Positions 8,111 through 16,864 of a stretch of 64,000 nt of DNA are shown here, piece after piece; position 1 is the first letter of the stretch; every line of letters starts with the position of its first letter. This DNA is from Bacillus_BD oryzisoli (GTDB lineage Bacteria > Bacillota > Bacilli > Bacillales > Cytobacillaceae): NCBI RefSeq assembly GCF_036670025.1, contig NZ_CP137640.1, forward strand, positions 3,940,001-4,004,000, read 5' to 3'. Both the position numbers and the translations under genes were made by a program. The notes under the pieces were generated by a model. It saw only the letters and a list, made by a program, of their open reading frames with translations. It did no database searches and was not told the origin of the DNA.

Positions 8111-8650
8111 TTATGCCTTCTTTTTATGTTCTAACCAACGTATTAATTTTAGGTTTCCTATTAACAAAGCGTATAAAAAAGGATAAGAAATAGCAGATAA
8201 CCAGATATTCCAATTCTTATGATATAAGAATCCCATTTTTAGACATAACCATTCGTAAAGGGTAGAAAAAACAGACCAAAATAATATGTAGTAAAGCTTA
8301 TTTATTAATGGACGGTTGAAGGGATACCAATTAATAATAAGCATAGTTGCAGCTGGGTAAATCCCTAAAATAACAAGTAAAGACTTAGCTTCTATAAAAT
8401 ATGGTTCGAAAAATCCATACATATTATATTTATCCGTAAATCTATCAGCTAACTCGGCATTAAATAAGCCCCAAAAAATACTTGCATAATACTCAATAGG
8501 ACGTAATTTTTTTTTCATCAGAAATGCAGTCATGTTAAACAAAACAATGGATACATAAAGAAACAACACAGAATACATCCCAATCTTAAACACAAAATTA
8601 AGTTCTTTTATAGGATATACACCTAAGAATCTTTTTATTAAAAAATTCAT
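8111..8650 (-). CDS. CBO0543-type integral membrane protein, paralogue
   Basis: 179 residues, about five membrane segments, with YEWLCLKMGFLYHKNWNIW and a following AISYPFLYAL stretch that align with the same positions of the 4612-5097 protein (NWETWYGIPVYF). Same poorly understood CBO0543 family. Basic C-terminus (LEHKKKA). The ATG at 8650 has no obvious ribosome binding site at normal spacing; the nearest purine-rich element (GGAGGAGG) belongs to the repeat 20 or more bases upstream. It terminates into repeat copy 6 and is preceded by copy 7. Confidence 0.65.
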   Translation of the reverse strand: MNFLIKRFLGVYPIKELNFVFKIGMYSVLFLYVSIVLFNMTAFLMKKKLRPIEYYASIFWGLFNAELADRFTDKYNMYGFFEPYFIEAKSLLVILGIYPAATMLIINWYPFNRPLINKLYYILFWSVFSTLYEWLCLKMGFLYHKNWNIWLSAISYPFLYALLIGNLKLIRWLEHKKKA

Positions 8651-8663
8651 GTGACATTAGTAT

Positions 8664-8697
8664 TGTTCAACTAACCTCCTCCGTTAGCCATCCATGC
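8664..8697. repeat. Cassette-type palindromic repeat, copy 7
   Basis: TTGTTCAACTAACCTCCTCC followed by GTTAGCCATCCATG. CTAAC/GTTAG pair across six bases. CCGTTAGC-ATCCATG recurs at 9822-9836. Confidence 0.6.
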
Positions 8698-9082
8698 AGC
8701 CGAACTGCACCACAAAGAATGAAAATGGTTAAGAACTGTCAATACTGATATTGACCTTAATCCAGTCACGCCCTCCTCTTTTTTTTGACGATTGAGCAGG
8801 GTCTTCTTAAGTATTGCCTTTTTTCATATCTGAAGGAAACTTATTTTCATGGTAGTTTAAGTGAAATTTTTTACAATAATATTATGAAAGTGAAAAAAGA
8901 GCTACCTAAGTAGCACTTAATAAAGGAATTTTGATTAAAGTTCCTTACCATTTGATGTTATAACGTTTTTGCACCAAAAAAATGACTTACGTTGCCGCTC
9001 GGTAAAACACCAGGTGTACGGCTTTTCAAGAAGAAATTAAGTACAAAGGACTATCCAATTAAAGATAATCCCCCGTCTGCCA
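8698..9082. other. Intergenic region with a minus-strand terminator
   Basis: No gene supported. At 8893-8916 the minus strand reads GCTAC-TTAG-GTAGC plus TCTTTTTT, a terminator that would serve the 9083-9550 gene at a distance. A second hairpin lies at 8923-8947 (AAGGAA/TTCCTT). Confidence 0.5.
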
Positions 9083-9550
9083 TTACAATTGGATATGCGT
9101 TACTACAAATGAAAATGGCATTAAACTTGGAGTTTGTTCTATAGTTGCTCCAAATACGGAAGCCAAAATTTCCAAGGTATATACATGTTGACCAATGGGG
9201 GCGGGAACATCTGCCCAAATCGGGGTTAGTGCAATACGTTGATATTCAGTTTCAAAAGAATTGGAAAGTGCAGTATTACCGGTAAAGATTTGTTGCCCAT
9301 CTCGAAGGAAGCTCATATTAAGGTTCATACTAAATGGTTCTGTTGTCCCAATCGGGGCATAAACTTCGAGAGCAGTTGAGGCTTCTAACTTTACTACTTG
9401 ATTTGGTCTTGTAATATCAAGAGAAACAGGAATACTTATTTGAGCAGAAAAACTACCACTACCATCAGGAGTAAGGGGAGTAGCAGTAGTAGGTTCCCCT
9501 CTCACAACGACATTTAGAACACTACCACTAGGAACAGGTCTTGCCGTAAT
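9083..9550 (-). CDS. Hypothetical beta-rich protein, apparent ATT start
   Basis: About 155 residues. Low Cys, rich in Thr/Ser/Pro/Val with alternating strands (SVLNVVVRG, NQVVKLEASTALEVYAPIG, HVYTLEILASVFG), suggesting a beta-sandwich such as those in spore-surface or virion-like proteins; no signal peptide. A perfect AAGGAGGTG at 9554-9562 precedes ATT ACG GCA AGA, so translation probably starts at ATT 9550 (or at GTG 9556, which overlaps the ribosome binding site). I do not recognise the family. It shares the non-AUG start oddity with the DUF1569 gene. Confidence 0.55.
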   Translation of the reverse strand: MTARPVPSGSVLNVVVRGEPTTATPLTPDGSGSFSAQISIPVSLDITRPNQVVKLEASTALEVYAPIGTTEPFSMNLNMSFLRDGQQIFTGNTALSNSFETEYQRIALTPIWADVPAPIGQHVYTLEILASVFGATIEQTPSLMPFSFVVTHIQL

Positions 9551-9556
9551 AACCAC

Positions 9557-10057
9557 CTCCTTTTCAATTTATACTATTTATTTAATGTTTACACCGAATA
9601 ATTGCTTATGTGTTAAACCTGCTTGTCCAAAATAATATAAAAATGAATAATACGTTTAATGGGAGCACTCAAATTGCAAACAAATAAATGCTTATTCTTA
9701 TACTAGATACTATATAAGACGTAGGATGCACCCGCCTTATCTGACTGACTTTTTATAGTCAATTTTTTCAATAGAACTTACCGTATCAATACTTATGTTT
9801 AACTGATTAAACTAAATTGCCCCGTTAGCGATCCATGAGATACTAAAATATATAGTTTTCAATAAGAGTTGGTACAGATTAAGTTAGTAGGGTTAAAGTG
9901 GATTTTGCATCACGTAATCCTAACCGAGCCCCCATTTGTTAATAGGAGGGCATTTTTTTAAATAGAATAGATTTTTCCTATGAACTCTATGCTATTTATT
10001 CAATCGAGTATTTGACAAATGAATACTCTATAGTGAGCAAGCTATGGAGGTGTAATT
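9557..10057. other. 500-base intergenic region with repeat copy and a terminator
   Basis: A cassette-type repeat at 9806-9838 (AAACTAAATTGCCCCGTTAG, then CGATCCATGAG) and a plus-strand terminator at 9926-9959 (GAGCCCCC/GGAGGGC plus seven T). The terminator lies 100 bases before the 10058 gene and may cap transcription from upstream or act in its leader. No gene seen. Confidence 0.5.
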
Positions 10058-10847
10058 ATGGATCAGTTAAATAGAGAAGAAGATTTAGAAATATATATTT
10101 CTAGTTCTGGTTCAAAGTTGATTTATAATGATTCAAGCTCTTATCAAAATATATACGTTATAGATCGAAGTGAATTCAGTGGAATGCGAGGAAAATTTCG
10201 AATACTGCAATTTACTTCCGATGCTATCCAAGGAATAATGAATATGGAACAACCGGATCGCCCGATTGCTGAATTCACTCGAATCACAGTTGATCTAATT
10301 GATCACTATGCCCCAAATTTAAAAAAAGGATTTATTATTGGTCATGGAATTGGCACCGTAAGCTCTTATTATTCGCATAAATATTTATTAACGGCGGAAA
10401 TTGACCCTCTCGTCGTTGAAGTATCTAAGAAGTACTTTGGTCATACAGGAAAGAACGTGATAGTCGGAGATGGACTAGCGCTATTAAAAACAGAGGGGGA
10501 TCAATCTCAGGATATCATTTTTTTAGATGCGTTTAGCAGCACTGATATCCCGTTGCACCTAACTACGAAAGAGTTTTTTTCTCTGACAAATGAAAAAGTT
10601 GACCGATAAAGGAATTCTAATCATGAATTATATAGGACAGTTAAAAAATGATATTCAATTGGAAACGCTATATGCTACGATTTCAGGAGTATTTCCCTAC
10701 GTTAAGCTGTTCGCTACCAATCCTATGATAGAATTGCAACAAAATATATTTTTCGTTGCAAGCCGGCGAGTTCTAAAAAACAATAATTCCATTCATATTT
10801 CATCTTTTCCACCCAATGAGAATCTTTGTTTAAACATTAATTATTAA
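10058..10847 (+). pseudogene. Spermidine-synthase-like methyltransferase fold protein, frameshifted
   Basis: The first part (10058-10609) contains a Rossmann-type SAM-binding core: GFIIGHGIGTVSSYYSH, LLTAEIDPLVVEVSKKYFG, VIVGDGLALL and DIIFLDAFSSTDIPLHLTTKEFF, the order seen in SpeE-like fused or orphan spermidine synthase proteins. The second part (10590-10847) continues LTDKGILIMNYIGQL in another frame. Joining needs loss of one base in the AAAAAG run near 10597. A TGGAGG site precedes ATG 10058. It is one of few plus-strand genes in this region. Substrate unknown; likely inactive unless the shift is a read error. Confidence 0.75.
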
Positions 10848-10862
10848 TGTACCTAATTTTTC

Positions 10863-10930
10863 TTCAACTATCCTGCATCGTTTTACAAGAAGCGATTGCT
10901 CTAATTGAACAATCGCACCGGTTAGTGAAA
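10863..10930. repeat. Cassette-type repeat with terminator, copy 9
   Basis: TTCAACTATCCTGCATCG, then the hairpin GCGATTG/CAATCGC, then CACCGGTTAGTGAAAG. The stop codon of the 10922 gene lies inside the right arm. On the minus strand the stem is followed by TTCTTG, a weak T tract. Confidence 0.65.
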
Positions 10931-11131
10931 GAAATGATAATAAAGTGCAACGAGATAATTAACAATTATAAAAATGGAATAAATTTCAAATATTAATACA
11001 AAAATCCCTTTGTCTTTTCGTGTGAAAATTACGTAGCCTATACAAAATATCAGTTGGATATTATACAAAGGGGCTACTGCAAGACTTGAGTATAGTTCAT
11101 CAAAAGATGTTTCCATAATCTTGTCATTCAC
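10922..11131 (-). CDS. Small two-helix membrane protein (69 aa)
   Basis: GTG start at 11131 with AGGAGAG about 10 bases upstream. Two hydrophobic segments (about residues 17-36 and 42-66) separated by a short charged loop FTRKDKG. Function unknown. Its stop codon sits in repeat copy 9. Typical of the small membrane proteins filling this array. Confidence 0.55.
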   Translation of the reverse strand: MNDKIMETSFDELYSSLAVAPLYNIQLIFCIGYVIFTRKDKGIFVLIFEIYSIFIIVNYLVALYYHFFH

Positions 11132-11153
11132 TTGAAATTCTCTCCTAAATTAT

Positions 11154-11250
11154 TGCTACCCGTTAGCTTAATTACACTCTTTCACAAAGTCACATATTTT
11201 CGTTTGAACCTGGAACAAGAAAAAGAGTTGCAGCAACAACTCTAAAAGAC
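11154..11250. repeat. Cassette-type repeat with terminator, copy 10
   Basis: GCTACCCGTTAGCTTAATTA near 11155-11174, followed at 11212-11243 by TGGAACAAGAAAAAGAG and the hairpin GAGTTG/CAACTC. The second half duplicates 8026-8050 and, on the minus strand, ends in CTTTTTCTTG, a terminator for the 11293 gene. Confidence 0.6.
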
Positions 11251-11292
11251 TCATTGTTTAAGAAATACTCAACAATTTTAGTATCTTGGATA

Positions 11293-11514
11293 TTAACGTT
11301 GATGTCTTTTTGATTTTTTCCTTTGATACAAATAAATTGTTTGAAGTAATAAAATGATAATAAAAGCTAAATCAAAATAATCTGCATAATCCTTATATAA
11401 AAATCTGCCAATAACTATAATACCAAGTATAAATAAAAAATATGGGTAAAGATTAGGTATCCTCAGCAAGATTAACACCATCCAAAAATCCATAATATAT
11501 CTTAACAATGGCAA
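11293..11514 (-). CDS. Small membrane protein (up to 73 aa)
   Basis: Mostly hydrophobic with two membrane segments and a strongly basic tail (YQRKKSKRHQR). The open frame starts with TTG at 11514; an internal ATG at 11493 is possible and neither has a strong ribosome binding site. It lies 16 bases downstream of the 11531 gene on the same strand, so the two are probably co-transcribed. Function unknown. Confidence 0.5.
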   Translation of the reverse strand: MPLLRYIMDFWMVLILLRIPNLYPYFLFILGIIVIGRFLYKDYADYFDLAFIIILLLQTIYLYQRKKSKRHQR

Positions 11515-11530
11515 TCTGACTTTATGTTTG

Positions 11531-11998
11531 CTAATTATTTTTTTCTTCCCAAACTTTCATTAAATTATTGTGAAATTCCTTTGGCTTTTCGATTAAAATC
11601 CAATTAATTGAATGTGCAGATGTTGGCAGAAACTTCTTACGACGCATTCTTATTTTTTTGTGATTTGTATAGTGAGGGTAAATTACAGTAGCCTTTGAAA
11701 AACTGGTGGTACTACTTTTAAAAAATTGAATGTCTTCAATTTCATCCCAATAAACCTTATTTCCTTTTAAGTCGATTACAATTCCTTCATCATCCCAATA
11801 AAATCCTTTACCTTCATTTCTTTTTCGCCAAAGATAAATTGAAGAACCTATCGTGAAAGTTGAAAAAATAACCATCAAAATTGACATAATGGGGGCAGCC
11901 CTTAAAGCCATAATGGACAATATAAACAATAATATTCCTGCAACCATAAAAACCAATATTAATAGCAGAGATATTCTGTACAATCTTACTTGTCCCAC
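11531..11998 (-). CDS. Two-TM membrane protein with PH-like cytoplasmic domain
   Basis: 155 residues. Two N-terminal membrane helices (about 8-30 and 36-57) are followed by a soluble beta-rich domain containing FYWDDEGIVIDLKGNKVYWDEIEDIQFF, the pattern of bacterial PH-like/STM3941-type membrane proteins. Start is GTG 11998 with AAAAAGGTG upstream. Repeat copy 11 lies immediately before it. Function unknown. Confidence 0.6.
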   Translation of the reverse strand: MGQVRLYRISLLLILVFMVAGILLFILSIMALRAAPIMSILMVIFSTFTIGSSIYLWRKRNEGKGFYWDDEGIVIDLKGNKVYWDEIEDIQFFKSSTTSFSKATVIYPHYTNHKKIRMRRKKFLPTSAHSINWILIEKPKEFHNNLMKVWEEKNN

Positions 11999-12052
11999 AA
12001 AATAACAACACCTTTTTAAATTTGATTTATAGCTATTTTATCAGTTGTTCCT

Positions 12053-12118
12053 CTTCAATTAAACTGCCCCGTGAGTGAAAAAGCGTTCCTGCTTTTTGCA
12101 GAAACGCACGGTTACTTA
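12053..12118. repeat. Cassette-type repeat with terminator, copy 11 (best preserved)
   Basis: Left part TTCAATTAAACTGCCCCGTGAG, then an A-rich run and a hairpin GCGTTCCTGC/GCAGAAACGC, then CACGGTTACTTAAA. On the minus strand the hairpin is followed by CTTTTTCAC and then the ACGGGGCAGTTTAATTGAA part, giving a full unit: arm, terminator, arm. Confidence 0.7.
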
Positions 12119-12125
12119 AATATTC

Positions 12126-12254
12126 TTACTTTTTCACTTTCTTGAAAATTTTAATTAAAAACACAATCAATGAAATCAACAGTACAATTATAAAAATTTG
12201 ATAACCTACATCAAACCAGTTAATTTTGCTTCCAACATTAATTACTTCACCCAA
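12126..12254 (-). CDS. DUF4083-like small membrane protein (42 aa), TTG start
   Basis: Not long enough for standard gene lists. GGGGGAG lies eight bases upstream of TTG 12254; the peptide reads GEVINVGSKINWFDVGY followed by one membrane helix (about residues 19-36) and a basic end (KIFKKVKK). The layout resembles DUF4083-type single-helix Bacillus proteins. It has its own terminator in repeat copy 11. It is the third gene of the array with a near-cognate start behind a strong ribosome binding site. Confidence 0.5.
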   Translation of the reverse strand: MGEVINVGSKINWFDVGYQIFIIVLLISLIVFLIKIFKKVKK

Positions 12255-13049
12255 AGAAAAATCTCCCCCAGAAATACTTAAATAATATGGCAACTAAAAT
12301 TTAACCTTTTAATGTCCCCTTTTCAATTTGGAATTTTTTCCAATTATTCCCGATTTCCTATTCAACTAGTCGAGTAGAAGGGAATCTCTCTACCTCACGG
12401 TAGATTGTATTCCTCTCCCCTCACAGAACCGTGCTTGCGCAATTAACGCACACGGCTCCTCCTAGTTATCATTCACATAATGTAGCTAATCTCTTTTCTT
12501 AAGTCATATATGTTAACCTTAATTCTTGCGTAAGGTAATGGGTATTTATTAAGAAAGAGTCTGAATTTATCCCAATTAAATGATTTCCTTTGATCTCTTC
12601 TATTGAGCCATTTATACAGTAAGTATCCGATTTTGTCTCTGAATTTGTTTACACTTTGGGTATTATCTGTGATGCAATAATAATGGTAATAACCTATAAG
12701 AGAGCGTCTAAATCTATCCATAATGATATGAATATCTTTATTTCTATTAATCTTCAACCATTGCTTAGATTCTTTGAGTTTGCCTTGGACTTTCTTCCTA
12801 CTTGACTTCCGTTTCACTCGGAACTTACCTTGTTTGCTTTTCCCACAATAGTGTGTAAAAACTAGGAATTCAAAGGTTGAGGGTTTACTGTTTCCCTTTT
12901 ATTTTGCATCTTTCTCCGCAAACCTTCCGAAGGGAATAATTTTAGTTTTATCCTCAGCTATTTCTAAGTTAAATTTCTTTAGTCTCAATTTTAATGATTC
13001 AAAGAATTGTTCAGCTTCACTTTTAGATTGAAAACTACAAACAAGGCAA

Positions 13050-14916
13050 GTAGACCACTGGAACCTCCCCAGTAGCCCCTCTCAGAACCGGACGTGAACC
13101 TCTCAGCTCATCCGGCTCCCATTATTCAGCCGTAGGTTTAATACCTATTTCCCAATGTTTAAATAACTTGGGATTCTGATTTGCAATTCTACCTAAGAAA
13201 TGTTCTGCTCTTTTCTTGTGACGAGCTAACCTTTTGTATTTCTTTCTTGCCCACATTATTAAGGCTTTGTTGATGTGCCTTAATGTTGGGTACATTTCTG
13301 ATTTGTAGAATTTCCCATAGAAATTTATCCAGCCTATTATCTTTGAGTTAAACATATTTGATAGGTCAGTAAGGTCCTTATCAGCTTTTAACTGTAGCTT
13401 CCAATCCCTTACTTTTTGCCGAATTGATTTCTTAGATTTGTTACTAATCGCTGGTGTAAAGTTAATAAAATGCTTTCCCCATCTATTCTTAGAACGTCTT
13501 GGCCTGAACGTATATCCTAGAAAATCAAACGAAATATTTTCGTGATATTCTTTCCTAACTGCATCTTTACAATATACAATTCTTGTTTTAGTTGGATGTA
13601 GTTCAAGTTTACATTCGTTCATCCTATTGCTTAATGATTCAAGCAGTCTTATTGCCTCAGCTTCTGACTTGCAGTGAATGACAGCATCATCTGCATATCT
13701 CGCAAATGGATTATTAGGATGGTTAATTGTCATCCATTTATCAAATGTGTAGTGTAGAAATAGGTTCGCAAGAACTGGACTTATGACTCCACCTTGCGGT
13801 GTGCCAGAAGTACGTTCTTTTACTCCTTCTTTTGTTTGAAAAGGTGCCTTTAGCCATCTTTCAATGTATAGCTTCACCCATTTAATACTTGTGTGTTTTT
13901 CCACTGCTTTCATTAATAACCCATGATCAATGTTGTCGAATAAGCCCTTAATATCAAATTCCAGAACCCAATTGTATCTCCAACATCTTTTACGAGTTAT
14001 TTCCAATGCTTGGATGGGACTTTTATTTGGTCTATAACCATAAGAGTCCTCATGAAAGAAAGGTTCCACTGAGGGTTCAAAATACAGTTTCACAACCATT
14101 TGTGCAATTCTATCTGTAACAGTTGGAATTCCTAATGTCCTAGTGCCACCAGCTTTCTTTGGAATCTCTACAGCTTTAACTGCTGGTGGAAAGTAACTAC
14201 CTGAGGACATTCTGTTCCACAGTTTGTAGAGATTATCCTTTAGGTTCACTTCAAATTCCTCTATTGACTCATGATCAATTCCAGCTGACCCCTTGTTTGC
14301 TTTAACTCTAAGAAAGGCTTCATAAACTGCCTTTTTGGATATATTGTACGGCTTTGTCTTATTCATAAGTTCCTCCCAATTTAATGGTTGACCTGTTAAT
14401 AAAACTGAATAACATAACCCCTTTGCTCCATCTCCGTTAGAAGGTTTCATAGCTACTACGAGTTATTCCGCCCCTATACATGGCATTGGTACTCTGATTC
14501 TTGTGGGGCTCCCACTTGAAATCTCTCCCTTAGCATCCATGTCGTAGGTTCCCACGTTCCACACCCAAGCCTATATTAAGTTCACGCCGCCTTTATACCG
14601 GTCACCGAACGGACAGTAAACAGGTTTCCTCCGAACTTATCCTGAGTTAACGACTCCCCCTCAGTTTTGATGACATCCTTACGCTTTCGATACTTCTTCA
14701 GCGGTTCAGTGGTTTTCGTCTCCTTAATACGTACCTGACAGAGTCTTGCTCTGCCTTTTCCCTAACGCTCAATACCATAGCTTTTGACTACAGCACCTTA
14801 GGGTGGTTTGCAATCTCTACCTGTATAGCGATTGCGAGAGGCCTACTCTCATCTCAAGTGCAGCATAGCTTATTGGGGGTGCCGTTAGGCACACTTTCCT
14901 TGCTTTCGTGGCACAC
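13050..14916 (-). mobile_element. Inner group II intron, apparently intact
   Basis: Minus strand. 5' end GTGTGCCACGAAAGC at 14916; ORF in domain IV; domain V-like hairpin GAGCCGGATGAGC...TCACGTCCGGTTC at about 13085-13117; 3' end near 13046-13050 (GGTCTAC). The flanks rejoin to the outer RT reading ...YADDC-LVCSFQ, so the insertion is inside the catalytic-site codons of the outer RT. Exact 3' splice point is uncertain by a few bases. Confidence 0.75.
13122..14450 (-). CDS. ltrA: Group II intron reverse transcriptase/maturase (LtrA type)
   Basis: 442 residues, complete. RT blocks: RTLGIPTVTDRIAQM, YGYRPNKSPIQAL, EFDIKGLFDNIDHGLLM, GTPQGGVISPVLANLFLHY, and the catalytic FARYADDAVIHC. A maturase X domain with GWINFYGKFY follows near residues 370-440; there is no obvious C-terminal HNH endonuclease. 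It would promote splicing and retro-homing of the inner intron. It is of a different subfamily from the outer intron RT. The ATG at 14450 gives the N-terminus MKPSNGDGAKG, and an internal Met at residue 29 is an alternative. Confidence 0.92.
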   Translation of the reverse strand: MKPSNGDGAKGLCYSVLLTGQPLNWEELMNKTKPYNISKKAVYEAFLRVKANKGSAGIDHESIEEFEVNLKDNLYKLWNRMSSGSYFPPAVKAVEIPKKAGGTRTLGIPTVTDRIAQMVVKLYFEPSVEPFFHEDSYGYRPNKSPIQALEITRKRCWRYNWVLEFDIKGLFDNIDHGLLMKAVEKHTSIKWVKLYIERWLKAPFQTKEGVKERTSGTPQGGVISPVLANLFLHYTFDKWMTINHPNNPFARYADDAVIHCKSEAEAIRLLESLSNRMNECKLELHPTKTRIVYCKDAVRKEYHENISFDFLGYTFRPRRSKNRWGKHFINFTPAISNKSKKSIRQKVRDWKLQLKADKDLTDLSNMFNSKIIGWINFYGKFYKSEMYPTLRHINKALIMWARKKYKRLARHKKRAEHFLGRIANQNPKLFKHWEIGIKPTAE

Positions 14917-16072
14917 AATCATCTGCATATCTCACTATGTATGCTTGTCCTTTGCACTGTTTTCTTACCCTTTTCTCAAACCATAGGTCTAGGACGTAAT
15001 GGAGATAAACGTTAGCTAATATCGGAGATATTACTCCACCTTGCAGAACTCCATCATCCATGTGTGGTCAACGTTGTCGAAGAATCCTTTGATATCTACA
15101 TCAACTATATAATTTACTGATCTCTTTTCAATGTAATAGTTCAGTATTTTCAAAGCATCATGGCAATTACGGTTTGGACGGAATCCAAAGGAACAGTCTA
15201 GAAAATTATTCTCATAGATCGTATTTAATATCTTTGTAATGCCTTTTTGTACAACTTTATCTTCATGTTCTGGTATTCCCAATGGTCTTTTTTTGTCTGA
15301 ATTGAGCTTTGGAATATACATTCTCCTTACTGGAACAGGACGATAACTTTTGCTTTTAAGCCTATTTACTAAATCCTCTATGTTTTCTTTAAGATTTTCA
15401 CTGTATTGCTCTTTAGTTGTACCATTAACCCCAGTTGCCTTTTTGTTAGGTAACTCATGATGACATTGAATTAGTGATTGCTCATTTAATAAATGCGTAA
15501 GAGATGTAAATTTCATTTTAGGATCAGATTTTGCAAACTCTGCTATCCTTAGTAGTTTTGTTTCCATTTATTATCCCTACCTCTGTGTGTAGTAAATGTG
15601 TCCCTAGTAAGGGTGATAACTGGTAGCTAGCCTTTCCTCCATTGGCATTACCCAACTTCATTGGTACTACGCTGCTATCCGACTCCCTAATCGGCATTTG
15701 GTTTCCTTACTTTGTATCGCTTGTACACCATACTCTTCTAACAAGAAAAGACCGATAGGGTCTCCCGAGTTGCCGTATCATATCAATGTGTAACGTGCCA
15801 AGGTCTCTGACCCCAGAGAGGTTCCATTCTTCTTGCCATTACGAATAATGAAATGTTGCTTTCTGTCGCAGTTAAAACATCAGCCCTCTCGATTTACTAA
15901 CATTATGAGGCTCAATCCCTTCAACCATATGGCTTTCGGCCCATTACCTAACTGTCTACGCTTAAAGACTAAAGTTACCTTTAGCCCTCCAAGACTCGCT
16001 ACGAGTGAATGGCTAGTTCTTGCTCGACGGGAATCCCACCCGTTATATGATACGACCTATGCTCGGCCGCAC

Positions 16073-16096
16073 AACTACCAGTTAGTTGAACAACTC
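16073..16096. repeat. 5' half of the cassette-type repeat split by the outer intron
   Basis: AACTACCAGTTAGTTGAAC on the plus strand; its other half TTCAACTA is at 12361-12368. Together they give a normal TTCAACTAA...TTAGTTGAA copy. Confidence 0.75.
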
Positions 16097-16122
16097 CATG
16101 TTTTATTTAAACTGTTAATAAT

Positions 16123-16797
16123 TTACTTAGGATTAGAGATACTTCGCATCCCTCTACGGTCAGACTCATCACGAAGATCCGTTATTCCATCGATTTTCTT
16201 CTCGCGTACCAATTCAGCAATTCTTTCAATAAGTTTTGCCTTATTAACCTGATATGGGATCTCATTAACGATGATAACTTCTTTTCCATTCGATTTTTGC
16301 TCAATTTCAACCTTAGCACGAACTTTTATCGTACCTCTGCCTGTTTCATAAGCTTTTCGGATACCGCTTCGTCCAAGAATCATCGCACCTGTAGGAAAAT
16401 CCGGACCAGGAATAATATCCATAAGCTCCTGCACTGTGATCTCTGGGTCATGGCTGACAGCAAGAACTCCGTCGATAACCTCACCAAGCTGATGCGGCGG
16501 GATATTCGTCGCCATTCCAACCGCAATCCCGGAAGTACCGTTCACAAGCAGGTTAGGAAAACGAGATGGCAATACAACAGGTTCTTTCTCTTCGCCATCA
16601 TAGTTATCTTGATAATCAATGGTGTCTTTATTGATATCTCTTAATAACTCCATTGATATTTTAGACATACGCGCCTCTGTATAACGCATGGCAGCTGCTG
16701 AGTTCTTAATAAAAATAGTTGCCCCATCCTTAAACAATTTTATATAAGCTTCTTCATTCATATTTGAATGTAGGAGGGCTAATAGGCATACATCCAA
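16123..16797 (-). pseudogene. gyrA: gyrA internal fragment
   Basis: From about 16701 downward the frame encodes SAAAMRYTEARMSK...YDGEEKEPVVLPSRFPN...GTSGIAVGMATNIPPHQLGE...DLRDESDR, unmistakable DNA gyrase subunit A, roughly residues 115-310 of a protein of about 830. The upstream end (FKDGATIFIKN) is unrelated to GyrA, and after GMR the frame runs into SISNPK and a stop. Both ends are therefore cut, the active-site Tyr region is incomplete, and a functional gyrA must exist elsewhere. The fragment sits directly upstream of the repeat that hosts the group II intron. Confidence 0.9.
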
Positions 16798-16864
16798 CCC
16801 AAGCTTTGACCCTGAGAATAAACTGGTTATATGTCTAATTTCAATAAGGAGTGAACCTCGAATT

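Larger units (their letters stand above)
12473..15567 (-). pseudogene. ltrA-like: Reverse transcriptase/maturase of outer intron, broken
   Basis: The N-terminus (15031-15567) reads METKLLRIAEFAKSDPKMKF and contains RT blocks RPLGIPEHEDKVVQ, SFGFRPNRNCHDAL and DVDIKGFFDNVDH. About 45 residues are then missing before LQGGVISPILANVYLHY. The inner intron interrupts the gene immediately after YADD (near 14917). After that intron the maturase part continues (EAEQFFESLKLRL...) with an in-frame TAA near 12898 and ends with the intact-looking X domain frame 12473-12817 (GYYHYYCITDNT, LYKWLNRRDQRKSFNW). A deletion, an insertion and a nonsense codon make it inactive. Confidence 0.85.
12369..16072 (-). 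mobile_element. Outer group II intron (degenerate) inserted in a cassette-type repeat
   Basis: Minus strand. The 5' end at 16072 reads GTGCGGCCGAGCATAGG (GUGYG intron start). A domain V-like hairpin at about 12423-12456 (GAGCCGTGTGCG...AAGCACGGTTC) and a domain VI region lead to the 3' end CTACTCGAC at 12369. Flanking exons are TTCAACTAACTGGTAGTT (5') and TAGTTGAATAGG (3'). Joined, they rebuild a complete cassette-type repeat, which fixes the boundaries. The intron carries a broken reverse transcriptase and a second nested intron. Confidence 0.8.

Noticed and set aside
10058..10609. Functional short spermidine synthase
   Set aside because: The fold is cut mid-domain and continues in another frame directly after; better explained as a frameshift.
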